A DNA stretch of 64,000 nucleotides, taken from contig NC_092700.1 of assembly GCF_964275005.1 (NCBI RefSeq), positions 21,623,674 through 21,687,673 on the forward strand. The letters are read 5' to 3'. The position numbers and the translations under genes were made by a program. The notes beneath the pieces are model-generated. The model was given only the letters and a program-made list of their open reading frames with translations, was not told the origin of the DNA and did no database searches. This DNA comes from Diadema setosum. Lineage: Eukaryota; Echinodermata; Echinoidea; Diadematoida; Diadematidae. Below are positions 23,546-35,595 of this stretch, in pieces. Each line of letters opens with the position of its first letter. Within the stretch, counting starts at the first letter, position 1.

Positions 23546-24494
23546 GACATTATAGGATATGCTCATTTAGCGTGGCAGCCGCCTATTATGAGAGCTCATG
23601 AGATCCTATGGATTCACCAATAGATGTTGCTTTCAAAAGAAAGGGTAATATAAAAATGAAAGAAAAACTTTGAAATATAACAAATATAAGGCCACTTACC
23701 AGTGTGTGGTAAAATCAGACAACTTGTCTAAAATTTGTCACAAATTTTCTTTAGGTATGGAAGAAGAGAAAGGGGAAAGGAAAAGAGAAAAAAAAAAGAG
23801 GAAAGAAGAAGAAGGCCAAGGGGAAGGAAGAGCCTGGGGTGTTAAGTTGGATTGACATTTTCGGGGGAATTGGCGACTGCCAATGTTAGACAGTCATTGA
23901 CCTCTAAAGTCTCTAACAACATGTTAGAGGTCATTTTTAGTGTTTGGGTTAACTGGGGGGGGGGGGGACATTTCTGATGGGGGAAATGCCTCATAACCCC
24001 CCCCCCCCCACCCTCTCTCTCTCTCTATCTCTCTCTCTCTCTTTAACTTATGTGAATTTTAACACTTCAATCTATCTTTTAGGCCCGTGAAGATTAAACT
24101 AGCAGAATTAGATTATTATCCATAATCATATAGATCTAGGCCTTACAAAGAAATACAGTGTCACTCACGTCGTTACAAGTCGCGACGACGTGGAATCGGG
24201 GAAATCTCCACCGACTCCCGTCCTCAGATTTAGAAGACGACCCGAGGGTAAGAATTTGAGACGTCACCTCGTACTAAGCTTGACGTTCGGTCTGGCGTTA
24301 GAAAGCTGCCTAATGCAATGAAAAAACCCCACCCCATTCCTAAATAATCCAAACTGCCTTTAGAGCCACGTTCTATTACAACCACAACACACACAAAAAA
24401 AATGTAAATAAAAACAAACACAAAACAATAAATAAATATATTTTTTTTAAATTGTTCCAAATTCGAATAGACTAATAGTTATATAAATCTTAGG

Positions 24495-24940
24495 GCTTAC
24501 CTTTATATCAGATGCCATGTACATGGCTTCCTGTGTTATCTTGTTCCGGTAACATGTGGGTTATGAAATTATAATCATCATGATTTAAAAAAAAAAAAAA
24601 ATAATTGATCAAATGGAATTATAAACACTTTAAAATTAAAGAAATCGCGTAAATCAGAAATAATTTGTTTTATGTGTTTATCATTAATAATGATCAAGTC
24701 ACTTGGTCTAATATCTAAATGAGACTCCATGAGTTTCTTCAGCAGTGGGCTCGCTTTTGACGACATATTTTTGTATCTTGACTCGACTCGACTATACAGT
24801 ATTCGACTTGAGAAAAAGAATGAAGATGGCGTATCGATATCTCTTGTGAATATCGATACAGACCTCATTTTAACTTTCAACCAATGAAACAGCCGCAAAT
24901 TTGCAAAGAATCGTTTTTCAAGTAGTTCAAGTTTTGACAC
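24495..24940 (-). other. candidate unassigned coding region
   Basis: A 120-codon minus-strand frame (24578-24940) contains the natural-looking stretch MSSKASPLLKKLMESHLD then IRPSDLIIINDKHIKQI. Just downstream, at 24501, is an AAAG/GTAAGC donor preceded by ATGTACATGGCATCTG. The start of a gene is possible, but the frame ends in a poly-T tract and I see no domain. Treat as weak. Confidence 0.2.
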
Positions 24941-24999
24941 GTCCGGCGCACCATGAATCGAAATGACGTCATCTCTTAGTTTGTTTGGGTTTTATCCTT

Positions 25000-25772
25000 C
25001 GATCTCTAACCACTGGATATAGCATAGTACCAAAGACGCTTAATTGAAAAGACTGGAAACTGCGCGATTTTCATGTACAAAACAAATGGACAGCGCGCGG
25101 TCATCAAGCGTGCTAATTAATTCATACGCGGGTATACTCAGTCGCACTTGGTGGGTAGTTTCTCAGTTATAGTGGTACGCAATATCCAATTAATGTACAA
25201 TACAAATGGACGCGTGCGCAATCACCCATATATTGCGCAGTGAAACTTGATCATGGCAAGGCGCGTGATCAATAAATTCGACGCAACTGATTGGTGATTG
25301 ATGCGCGTATTTCTTTTGTCACTGATTGTGTTTTGGCGTATTGTGGCATTGCCTATTTTTCATGTACACGAATTAATCCTTATTTTTCTAAAATATTTTG
25401 TTACGATTCAAGCACTTTATATCACAAAAATCGTGTATAATTTTAAAATCTTTTTAAGATAATATTAACACCATTTATCTTATAAATAATCAATGCTTGC
25501 GGGCGGACTGAGTTGTATTCTTAGCTCTGTGATTATAGTTCTGCCCGATCAGTCAGGCGCAAGATCGATTTACCGATCTTATGGAAAAGAATGGTTTTTG
25601 GCTGTTTTCAATCACCCGCCGCGTGATGGCGTAGAATTTGAGATCGTGCTACATAGACTCTACGCAGTCGTTTATTCAAAACAACCAAAAACATCAAAAT
25701 TATTAATCGATCTGCACGCAAGAATGATAGGAGTTGCGTATACGTGAACGGGTGACATGGTAACTTCATTCT

Positions 25773-25807
<35 letters not shown>

Positions 25808-27016
25808 ATGCACAGAATATTTCTCAGTATAGTTTCTTTTTGAAGGTATTGCAGTTTTGTTACGTTATTAGTAGTATACACACACGCACACACACACACA
25901 CACATACATACATACATACACACAAACACACATATTTTTAGTGTCTCAATATGTAGCGCTTTTATTCTAAGACAATGCAGTTCCATTTCGCGATTACTAT
26001 GGTCCAAAAACTACCTGGCCTGATGTGCATGCTTGGTGGGGGGGGGGGGGGGGTCAAGTAGGAGAAGCAAACCCCATAATTTGAAAACCAAACAGGGTGT
26101 TGACCCATAATTATACGCAGAGCGGGAGATGTTTTTAGTACCGTTTTAGAATGTTTTCCCCTGCTCGTTTGTCATAATTCAATTGCATATCTTGGTATAT
26201 AAGAAATCAAAACAAGTACAATTACATAATCTTACCCCCCGGTTCAATAGAGGGGTTTCGTAATGTCAAATTTTATGCACACACCTTTGTTAAATTTCGA
26301 TAAGCAAACATTTGTTCACCTGATAACAAACAATAACATTGTAATGGATGGAATGATCGTCACCCGCAGTGAATGTTGCTATTGTTTGACAAGCTACAAT
26401 GTTTGTCCGACTTGGCAATACTAATGTATGCAGTTCGCCTTCTGACTATTGTGATGTGGTTGTATTTGACAGGTGAATACATAGTTTGTCTACATTACCA
26501 AATCATCTATTCTGCTCCACCCCCCCCCTTCTACTCTATGTCTCTGAGCTTCACGATAAGATGTTACATTGATAAACATTAGCGAGTTGCAACCCAACTG
26601 ATAACAAACAATACCCTTACCAGATTGCGTTATTTGACAAAGCGCCTGTTCGAACACGTCTATAAGGAACGGTTCGTTCAAATCTTCAAAAATATCGAGC
26701 CTAATTACGTATTCCAGTGGAAATTCTCAAAAATGTCATGGCTCATTTTCTTTTATATTAACAGAGAAGTATCATTATGTATTCTTCATGATTCATGCGC
26801 TTTGTAAAAAATATTGAGCCATGACATTTTCCGTAAATATTTTTTGAAAAACGGTACTGCAAACCAAACATTTGTTGGCCATAGGTATAACACGCAACGC
26901 ATCGCAAAGCATGACGGGACTAAGGTTTATGTATTATTCATCAGGCCCCAAAACAGCCATAAACCGTTCTTTTGGGGAAGAACGGTATTTCGATCTTGTG
27001 CCTGACTGCCGATTGC
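25000..27016. other. intergenic stretch with CA microsatellites
   Basis: CA repeats at 25774-25808 and 25880-25930 and a G-run at 26037-26052. A short inverted pair, AATGTCATGGCTCA (26732-26745) and its complement (26815-26829), is visible. No exon supported. Confidence 0.4.
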
Positions 27017-27146
27017 GGTCCAAATGTGCTTGCTCCATGCATACTGCACGCTTTCCTATCTTGTTAACTCTTTGATAGTACCAAAGATATTAGAGTTAAC
27101 AAGATAGGAAAGCGCACAGAATGCACGGAGCAAGCACATTTGGACC
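27017..27146. mobile_element. hairpin MITE, 130 bp
   Basis: Arms of about 55 bp, starting GGTCCAAATGTGCTTGCTCC and facing the near-perfect complement ending GCAAGCACATTTGGACC, enclose a centre of about 20 bp. No coding content. Confidence 0.7.
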
Positions 27147-27195
27147 TCATTTGGGGAAGGGAGAAGAATTAAAGTGGAATTTTGTGAGAAGTTAA

Positions 27196-27279
27196 CCCGT
27201 TGAAGACGAGTCCCGGGTATAATCGGGCTGGGGTCATAAGAATTGCGTGTAATAGCAAAATCAGCTCGTCTTCAACGGG
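27196..27279. mobile_element. very short piggyBac-type MITE, 84 bp
   Basis: It starts CCCGTTGAAGACGAG and ends CTCGTCTTCAACGGG, flanked by TTAA at 27192-27195 and 27280-27283. The TTAA site plus CCC ends fit piggyBac. The interior is only about 54 bp. Confidence 0.65.
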
Positions 27280-27289
27280 TTAATGGAAC

Positions 27290-27955
27290 TTAGTACAATT
27301 TTATGTGACTTTGTGAACCTTTGCGCAATTTTGCATAACTTTGTGAAAAGTTAATGTAACTTTGTACAACTTTGCGCAATTTTTTGCAACTTTGTGAGAA
27401 GGTCATGCAACTTTGTACAACTTTGCACATTTTTGTGCAACTTCGTGAGAAGTTTATGCAATTTAGTGCAACTTTGTACAATTTTGCGCAATTTAGTGCA
27501 ACTTTGTACAATTTTGCGCAATTTAGTGCAACTTTGTACAATTTTGCGCAATTTTTAGTGCAACTTTGTACAATTTTGCGCAATTTAGTGCAACTTTGTA
27601 CAATTTTGCGCAATTTAGTGCAACTTTGTACAATTTTGCGCAATTTAGTGCAACTTTGAGAAAAGTTTGTGCAACTTTGTACAATTTTGCGCAATTTAGT
27701 GCAACTTTGAGAAAAGTTTGTGCAACTTAGTACAATTTTGCGCAATTTAGTGCAACTTTGAGAAAAGTTTGTGCAACTTTGTACAATTTTGCGCAATTTT
27801 GTGCAACTTTGTGAAAAGTTTATGCAACTTTGTACAACTTTGCGCAATTTTGAGCAACTTTGTGAAAAGTTTATGCAATTTTGTACAATTTTGTGCAACT
27901 TTGGTCAATTTTGTCAATTTTTGGCAACTTTTGTCAATTTCCACTGTGACATGGG
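27290..27955. repeat. minisatellite B, 30-bp units
   Basis: A regular array of GCAATTTAGTGCAACTTTGT-type units (30 bp), decaying at the left. At the right it ends with TTTTTGGCAACTTTTGTCAA followed by TTTCCACTGTGACATGGGGCC. That is the same end sequence, in the opposite orientation, as minisatellite A at 8.6 kb. Long frames within it (for example KVALNCAKLY repeats) are artefacts of the 30-bp period. Confidence 0.9.
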
Positions 27956-27976
27956 GCCTTGCAGGGATAGCAGCAC

Positions 27977-28210
27977 CTTCCTGATCATCTTCAAGACTTG
28001 TGATGCTTGTGAAGCGACCGTGGATCTACCGTTTTTCTGTGAAATCCAATCAGGGAGGTGCTTCTCCTCCACCTCCCTGATCCAATGACTCTCAATTCTG
28101 AACTGATTCCTGCGCGAGTCCGTCCATTCGAAATATTTAGACGCCTCGGTTGTTTGTACAAGGTCTCGATGCTCGGTATGAGTCATGGGGATTCCCCGTT
28201 CCCTTGTCAA
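27977..28210 (-). other. candidate exon of an unknown gene
   Basis: A 78-codon frame, phase 0 to 0, lies between an acceptor (GCACGTTGCAG) and a donor (AGGAAG/GTGCTG). It encodes GIPMTHTEHRDLVQ, SKYFEWTDSRRNQFRIESHW and REVEEKHLPDWISQKNG, which look like real protein composition (charged, aromatic, low repeat). The foldback element at 28218 begins a few bases upstream of it, so if it is an exon, its gene has been interrupted. No family recognised. Confidence 0.3.
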
Positions 28211-28252
28211 CTGCAACGTGCATATGGCAAGCCAAATTACTTATTAAAAAGA

Positions 28253-28525
28253 TTTTCTGATATCACGAATTCCATTTCGTGATATCAAAAATTAGAATTT
28301 CTGATATCACAAATTCAATTTTTGATATCACAAATACCCAATGGTTTATCACGTAAAACCAATTTTTGATATCACGAAATCGAATTAGTGATATCACAAA
28401 TTCAATTCGTGATATCACAAATTCAATTCGAGATATCACGAATTCACATTCTTGATAATTATTTATCAAGAAATACATTCTGTGATATCACTAATTCCAA
28501 TTTGTGATATCATTAATTTACATGG
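28253..28525. repeat. left outer array of palindromic 21-22 bp units
   Basis: Repeated TGATATCACAAATTC/GAATTTGTGATATCA units. A complete unit is its own reverse complement, so the array is a chain of small palindromes. It includes a distinct patch reading CCAATGGTTTATCACG that has a mirrored partner in the right arm. Confidence 0.9.
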
Positions 28526-28529
28526 AATT

Positions 28530-28970
28530 TCAGCACATATCTTTCGCAAAGAAATCATTTGATTTCGAGCATTAGTTTTGCGCTGAAATTCAACTGTGAA
28601 TTCGAGCGTTAGTTGAGCGCAGAAATACACAGGGAATTCGAGCATTAGTTTTTGCGCTGAAATTCAGCTGTGAATTCGAGCGTTAGTTGAGCGCAGAAAT
28701 ACACAGGGAATTCGAGCATTAGTTTTGCGCTGAAATCTAACTGTGAATTCGAACGTTAGTTGAGCGCAGAAATACACAGGGAATTGGAGCATTAGTTTGG
28801 CGCTGAAATTTAACTGTGAATTCGAGCGTTAGTTGAGCGCAGAAATACACAGGGAATTCGAGCATTAGTTTGCGCTGAAATTCAACTGTGAATTCGAGCG
28901 TTAGTTGAGCGCAGAAATACACTGTGAATTCGAGCATTAGTTTAGCGCAGAAATTCCTATGGAATTTCAG
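28530..28970. repeat. left inner array, about 73-bp double unit
   Basis: Alternating half-units GCGCTGAAATTCAACTGTG and GCGCAGAAATACACAGGG, each ending in GAATTCGAGC(G/A)TTAGTT. About six double units, highly similar to one another, so recently amplified or homogenised. Confidence 0.9.
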
Positions 28971-28974
28971 GTGT

Positions 28975-30185
28975 TACCTTTACATAGTATATAACGATAG
29001 TTAAAAAAAAACAACAACCTAAATGAAGAGTTTTGGCAACTCGTCTTCATTTAAAGTGATTAGGAATTGGTTTTAAAAGAATCGATTAAAATAAATCGTT
29101 TAGCAACATATCTAAAATGCCATTATTGATATGTTGTCAATTACTTCAAAGTCACATATCATTATATATTTTTCTCCATTTCTCGCCACTGATTTGGCAG
29201 AGACTGGTTGACTTACAACTTTTGTTTGCGTTTCTCTTCACTCTGTCACGTGAAAGATACTCTCTTCCGACCTCCCCCTGTTACTCCTCCAAGTTAATAT
29301 AGAGAAATTTCTCATTGCGCAGATTAACAAAATTGAAGTCCTTCGTACCACTGCTTTTTTCTTACTACGAATTCTAACTGTTTGTTTGCCATGCATACTG
29401 CTGCATAAACTCCTCAGAAGATCTGGATATCTTTATTCTTCTTGCTCTGGTCTGAAGACTTTTGGGCTCTATGCATTCCAGTTTTGTTCTCCCCGGTTTT
29501 GGTTCTTGAATAAACTTACCTATAATAGATTACACTTCAAATTATTTTACAAAATCATAAACATATTGGGGCAGGCAAACTGTACACCCAACACTATTGG
29601 TCCTAATGGATACACCCCTTTGTTCTGGAGGAGTGATTTTTGAGGAGTGAGAAAATGTCTTAAGGAGAAACACGTTGCTTTATGTGACCACCACCGACAC
29701 CTGTGTCCAGTGGTGGACATTTGGCAGTTTTACGACTCCCTCTCCGCACCCTGCATGAGTCAAGTCTCCGTATCTTATTCTCCGCTGCTGACATACACAG
29801 ACCAGAGGGGTGATTGCCCTCGGTCGGTCCTCCACAATACAAACACGTGGTATGCTTTTATAACACACATACACATACAACCACACATAATCATCATCGA
29901 TTTGGTGGAAGAGTCTTACTGTGAGGGGGATTACCACATGAAAAATGTATAACGTAGTAATAGATGACAATTTGAGGACCAAAACGATGAATTAAATGTA
30001 GGCCCTAAGTGAACATAGTATCATTGAATTCATGATAATATATGTTGCAATACAATTGATTTGTATCAATAATTCATCGAATATATCTTGATGATCATTT
30101 AGGGAATGATGGATGTGTAAATCTCTCATATATAGTTATTTGTATTTTGAACATTGTTCAAAAAGAGTTAGCAGTAGTATACATT
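28975..30185. other. unique middle segment of the foldback element
   Basis: 1.2 kb between the inverted arms. Frames of 85 codons (29386-29643) and 101 codons (29647-29952) exist on the plus strand but match no domain I know. No transposase signature seen, so the element is probably non-autonomous. Confidence 0.5.
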
Positions 30186-30189
30186 CCAC

Positions 30190-30850
30190 CTGATCGAATA
30201 TCCGCTCAAAACTAATGTTCCAATTCCCTGTGTATTTCTGCGCTAAAAAAAAAAACCAAAACCAAAAAAAAAAAAAAAAAAAACGCTCGAATTCACCAGT
30301 TGAATTCCAGCGCAAAACTAACGCTCGAATTCCCTTTGTATTTCTGCGCTAAACTAATGCTCGAATTCACAACGATTTTCTGCACTGAACTGACGCTCGA
30401 ACTCCCTGTGTATTTCAGCGCTCAACTAACGCTCGAATTCACAGGTGAATTTCAGCGCAAAACGAACGCTCGAATTCACTTTGTATTTCTGCGCTAAACT
30501 AATGCTCGAATTCACAACGATTTTCTGCACTGAACTAACGCTCGAACTCCCTGTGTATTTCAGCGCTCAATTAACGCTCGAATTCACAGTTGAATTTCAG
30601 CGCAAAACTAACGCTCGAAATACTTTGTATTTCTGTGCTAAACTAATGCCCGAATTCACAGCAATTTTCTGCACTGAACTAACGCTCGAAATCTCTGTGT
30701 ATTTCTGCGCTCAACTAACGCTCGAATTCACAGGGATTTACTGCACTGAACTAACTCTCGAATTCCCTGTGTATTTCTGCGCTCAATTAACGCTCGAATT
30801 CACAGTTCAATTTCAGCGCAAAACTAACGCTCGAATTCCCTGTGAATTAC
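30190..30850. repeat. right inner array (inverted copy of 28530-28970)
   Basis: The same half-units in reverse orientation, with some variants (ACAACGATTTTCTGCACTGA) not seen on the left. This shows the arms have partly diverged or been rearranged since insertion. A poly-A stretch interrupts the start near 30246-30283. Confidence 0.9.
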
Positions 30851-31410
30851 TGATATCACATATTCGAATTTGTGATATCAATAATTCAATTTGAGATATC
30901 ACAAAATGGAATTTGTGATATCATAAATTCGCATTTTTGATATCACAAATAAGAATTCTTGATATCACAAATTCAAATTAGTGATATCACAAATTTATTT
31001 TGTGATATCACAAATTCGAATTTGTGATATCAAAAATTCATTTTGTGATATCACGAATTACCATTGGTTTTTTCACGTGAAACCTATTTTTTTATATCAA
31101 GAATTCGATTTTCTGATATCACAAATTCATTCAGTGATATCACAAATTGAATTTTTGATATCACAAATTCGAATTTCTGATATCACAAATTCGAATTTCT
31201 GATATCACAAATTGAATTTGTGATATCAAGAATGGATTTTGTGATATCACAAATTCGATTTCTTGATATCACAAATTCGATTTCTTGATATCACAAATTA
31301 AGTTCATGTGCTACACTTACGGGAATTTGTGATATCACAAATTTAATTCTTGATATAAAAAATTTGATTTTTTGATATCACAAAATGGAATTCGTGATAT
31401 CAGAAATTAA
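30850..31410. repeat. right outer array of palindromic 21-22 bp units
   Basis: About twice the length of the left outer array, so unit number has changed in one arm. It contains perfect units centred on GTGATATCAC flanked by AAATTC, and the mirrored CCATTGGTTTTTTCACG patch near 31051-31067. Confidence 0.9.
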
Positions 31411-31437
31411 CTTTAAATGTAAAAAAGGCTTGCCATT

Positions 31438-31654
31438 ACGTTTATAGCATGCAGGGACCTCCTGATATTCATGTTGCCCTTTGCTCCCCGCAATGAAAGG
31501 AAATGTTCCGCGGCGGCGGCCCCTGTATTCCTTTCCTGGCACAGTTTGTGCTGTTTGATATTTTGATTTTACCTGTGGAGGTTTCTAATAAACACTTTGA
31601 TCATGCATACAGCCAAAATATCATGGTATTTCAGTGGCAGACGTAGATTTTTTT

Positions 31655-31691
<37 letters not shown>

Positions 31692-32374
31692 CTATCCTAT
31701 AAACATCAACTAAACTGAAGTTCTCACAGATGTTAAGTCAGTTTACAAAATATGAATACCTTCATTAGGATGACTTGGGGGCTGATGTTGTAATTAGAGC
31801 TCGATATTAAGGTTGGCATATAAATTGTCCGGGGCAATGAAAATTGGCACTTAGCCACAAAGTTTATCTCTTTGTGGTTCAACATGAAAACTAAGATTTC
31901 GAGTTATATAGGCCTACATGCCTTTTTCTTGCTAATAAAATTTCAGATTTAAATATTTTAGAGAAAAAATGCTGGTGGGTAGATTGGAATTATCATTATT
32001 CTTTACCGTTTATTTTGATCTTTTTTTTTAATTTTTTAATTTTTTTTTTTTACATTAAGAGGGAACCCGGGTCCTTTGGCATGGAAGGCTGCAACACCTT
32101 ATAACCGCTCGGCCACAGCGACTTTACATCGGTTCGGGCAGAACAAGGCTTTTTACCCAGCGGACCAAGTCTTCAACCCTTTGTGTGCATATTTTGGCGT
32201 CTGAGAGTTATTAATGATAACCAGCGGCGTGCCTCAGCCGGATCTAAGAGATTGAAGTACAGGTGAATTGATTAGGGTAATGTTTAGTGAAAGAGGTCAT
32301 CGATACATACAGCTTTTAGCTTCTCCTGAAAATAATTTTGATATGTGAGATATGATGTGATATAAGATAATATT

Positions 32375-32413
<39 letters not shown>

Positions 32414-34308
32414 TATAAATAAATGTTATATATATTATATATGATATGTATATATACAGTATATATAAATATTATATATATATTACATATATAATCCCTA
32501 TACAATATATGCATATACCTAATGAATATACACGTATACATATAATCACACACAGATTCATTTGACAGCATGTACATGTAATAGATACACATTTACAGCG
32601 ATTTTGTTTGCCCAGTTGGCAGTTCATATTCATGCATAGAATATATCAATCATTTTCAAATGTCCATTGTATACAGACCTAATATGAAGTAGTCCTGGTA
32701 GCTGGAGTGGTGAACGCATGTGCGAAATTGAATGTCGATAGACAAACAAATACAAGTACATGTATTACGAGCTATATGGGTAACACTATCCCCAAAACTT
32801 TATTTAGCGATACTTAATGCGGCACCAAGAAATAAAAAGCTGAACGGTCTATACATCACGGGCTTGGATTTCGAGGTGATCGTTAATCTTGTAGCACTTT
32901 TTTTCTTTCAAAAATATACAAACACAAGCGATTGCAGCTATCCATTAATTCATACTGACTTTGTGTAACATTACTTATTTAGTTATCTATTTATTTTTTT
33001 TTTCGCAGGGTAGCCCTTTCAGTTAACAAACTGATTCAAAAAGGGACCCTGCATAAAAACAATGCAAAATACATACAAGGTTACATACAAAAGGACAAAA
33101 GTACAGTAGGTCCAAAAAAAAAAAAATAATGCTTACAACTCAGAATCATTAACCTCTGATTGTCACTTCAAAATATAAAACTTACTTTTTTTATAAGGTA
33201 ATTAGTTCCTGTTCTTCTTTTTTTATTTCAAACTTCAAAAAGGCGACAAGAACTTCCAAATAAACCAGACGATGGTTAAAAAATATATATATATGAACAC
33301 ATTTACACCACAGTAACACAAGTTGGTGTGGTCTCCTACTCACGGTGAGTGGGCGGGTGTTATACTATTGAAACCACCAATGTCAAATCAGTAGTATGTA
33401 GTGTCATTGTGGAATTAACACTAGTGCAGTGTCAATATCACCAGCTACAGTGTCGAATGAACACCACGAAGTGCCAGGTGAACGCTTTCCATCAGGCGAT
33501 CGGTAACGGCCCGTTAACGACCGCCCCGTCACTGTACAGGCATGCTAAACTGGAAACATTAAACTGCACATTACTTAAATATGAGACCATTCTGAAGCAA
33601 ATAGTTTGCACACAACAATAGATATATAATGTACTCTTAAATGAATCCCACAAGGATTGGAACAATCATTCCCAGCACTCCCACTGATTCCCACTGATCA
33701 CTTACTATAGCCATCCCCTTTAAATCAGATTGTAGCACGCGCAAAACATAAATAGTATTATACGTTAAAGATGTTATAGTAAAAAATCAATGACTCAACC
33801 TTTAAGGAAGGATAAATACGAATTCCATTAAAAAAAAAATATTGCACACACACTTGGACTTATATATATTGGACTTGCTTGGACTTATAGCGCCACATTT
33901 TTTTTTTTCTTTTAAGAAAGTGGAAAGATACGGCGGAATGTAGACATGTCAGGTATAAAAAAGCAATGGCTGCATAACAAACCTGATGATTGAAGCCGAG
34001 CAACACCATAGAATGCTATTACATAACTACAGATTACTCTATAATTACATTGTCTCCATTTTTTAGGACCACTAGCAACAAATAAGACCTATACGTTATT
34101 ATAAATTACAGACAATATTTTCTTCTGTCATCTCTTAACACAAACCCGCACATGTTCTTGCTGTTTTAAGAGAATATCCTCTTGAAATTATTCAAATAAA
34201 TGATAATTCACATATATTTATTCCATTTAGATAAGATAAATCGCAAAGATACATTGACATGGAATACGATAGCTGTACAGAGATCCAATGAGGACATGTC
34301 CCGAGAAC
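31438..34308. other. intergenic stretch with simple repeats and repeat debris
   Basis: GT repeat 31662-31689; TA tracts 32378-32412 and around 32430-32490; CAGGGTAGCCCTTTCAG near 33007 followed by A-rich sequence (possible LINE tail). At 33396-33470 is a local series of AGTGTC/AACAC motifs. No exon supported. Confidence 0.4.
32076..32132 (-). pseudogene. tRNA-like 5' part (Leu/Ser type), SINE or pseudogene
   Basis: The minus strand reads GTCGCTGTGGCCGAGCGGTT, a class II tRNA (Leu/Ser) 5' end with a good A-box, and later GGACCCGGGTTCCCTC in place of a full T-arm. The 3' part breaks off into A-rich sequence. A truncated tRNA or tRNA-derived SINE. Confidence 0.5.
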
Positions 34309-34367
34309 CACAAATTACCTGTTAGTGTAACTTCTCGCCGAGAAGCTACACTAACAGGTAATTTGTG
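34309..34367. repeat. near-perfect 59-bp DNA palindrome
   Basis: 29-bp arms (34309-34337 and 34339-34367) with a 1-nt centre and a single mismatch; each arm contains ACCTGTTAGTGTA. It will form a very stable hairpin. Confidence 0.9.
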
Positions 34368-34399
34368 CTTGGATGCCTTTAGACAATATTACAGTTTGA

Positions 34400-35030
34400 A
34401 TACAATTGATACAAAATTATGTACAAATACACACAAATACAATAAAAAAGACAAAAATATAACAAGGGGGTTCACAGACATCACAACGAAAGAAAAAAAA
34501 ATACCTGTATTACAGGTATTTCTTGAATCTGCTTTTAGATACCTTCGTAGGTCAGACACTGGTAATGTGCAAGGGTAGTGAGTTCCAGTTTTGGTCCAGT
34601 AAAACATATAGTACTATGGTATTGTTCTGTGTCTTCCAAGGTGTAATCAAACCGATGATCATATGTTGTTAATATGAAAACTCTCATTGCCGGGAAAAAG
34701 GTCTCTAAAGCAAGATAGTATGGCTTTGTTAGTAGTTTTGTACACAAAAAACACCTTGAAAAAGTATATCATGGATTGTATATGAGCCTCATTTCATTAT
34801 AACATTGTTCAGCAATATTTATCAGGGATGCACCAACTATTAATCGAACAATTTGGTTTGAGGACATTTTTTCCCCGAGGTGTGACAGGCGCTTGTTTGC
34901 CCAAAGCAAACTGCAGTGATATACGAGAGATAGGGGAGGATGAGTGTAGAATATAGTATTCGCCAGACATTTTTTTTTTCACAAAATCCATTACTGCTCC
35001 ACAAAAAAAAAAGGTCCCGTTTCATGCTTG
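34400..35030 (-). mobile_element. decayed LINE 3' region
   Basis: The minus strand includes LYSTLILPYLSYITAVCFGQ, the conserved YxxLxxPxLxY motif that follows the reverse transcriptase core in CR1-type LINEs, and later SVSDLRRYLKADSRN in another frame. Strongly degraded. Confidence 0.4.
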
Positions 35031-35339
35031 AAATTGGTCGCTGAAAGAGTTTACAGCAAGATTATTTTGTGGACAAGTTGATTAAAATTCTTCAGTGCCG
35101 GGATCCAGTTGTACTAAGGATGTGTTATGTGAAATTTAATATCACATCACATCAAGGACACTTCCTCCAAAATGTTTCTCTGCATAGAATAATAAGGTAA
35201 TGGAGTCCCTGGCAGTTAATTAGGACGATAGACGCTAATGAAGTTCAATTTACTTTGGCTAGCTCAGATCCAGCGGGGAGTTGAATTGGCAGACTATTTT
35301 TGTGCAGGTGTGAATCTCATGGTTTCCATAATATGCTCT

Positions 35340-35561
35340 GTAACTTATTAGTTTCAGTTCGGTTTATTCAACATCAAAAGCCAAACATAATATCTGCGAC
35401 TACATAACTTATAAATGCATACAAATTCACAAATTGCATATGAATTTTTAAAGAGTTCCTTTAACAGGGAGAAATGCTTGTGAGTGGGTTCCCATGCAAT
35501 ATACAATTAAAACATAACATAATTACGAAAAGATAAGATATTACATGAAAAATGAAAGTAT

Positions 35562-35595
<34 letters not shown>

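Larger units (their letters stand above)
28218..31437. mobile_element. 3.2-kb foldback element with tandem-repeat arms
   Basis: The two ends are inverted: ATGGCAAGCC, a 23-bp spacer and then TCTGATATCACG on each side, with equal spacing. Each arm has an outer array of 21-22 bp GATATC/GAATTC units and an inner array of about 36/73-bp units. The arms mirror each other around a unique middle (about 28975-30185). The layout recalls TU elements of sea urchins and Drosophila FB elements, which also have tandem-repeat inverted arms. The monomers differ from the 15-bp units I remember for TU. A clear target-site duplication was not found. Confidence 0.8.

Noticed and set aside
27290-27898. 202-codon minus-strand frame in minisatellite B
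   Set aside because: Repeat artefact of 30-bp units, not a protein.
28253-31410. A CRISPR array
   Set aside because: The GATATC repeats are head-to-tail palindromes without unique spacers, in a eukaryotic foldback element.
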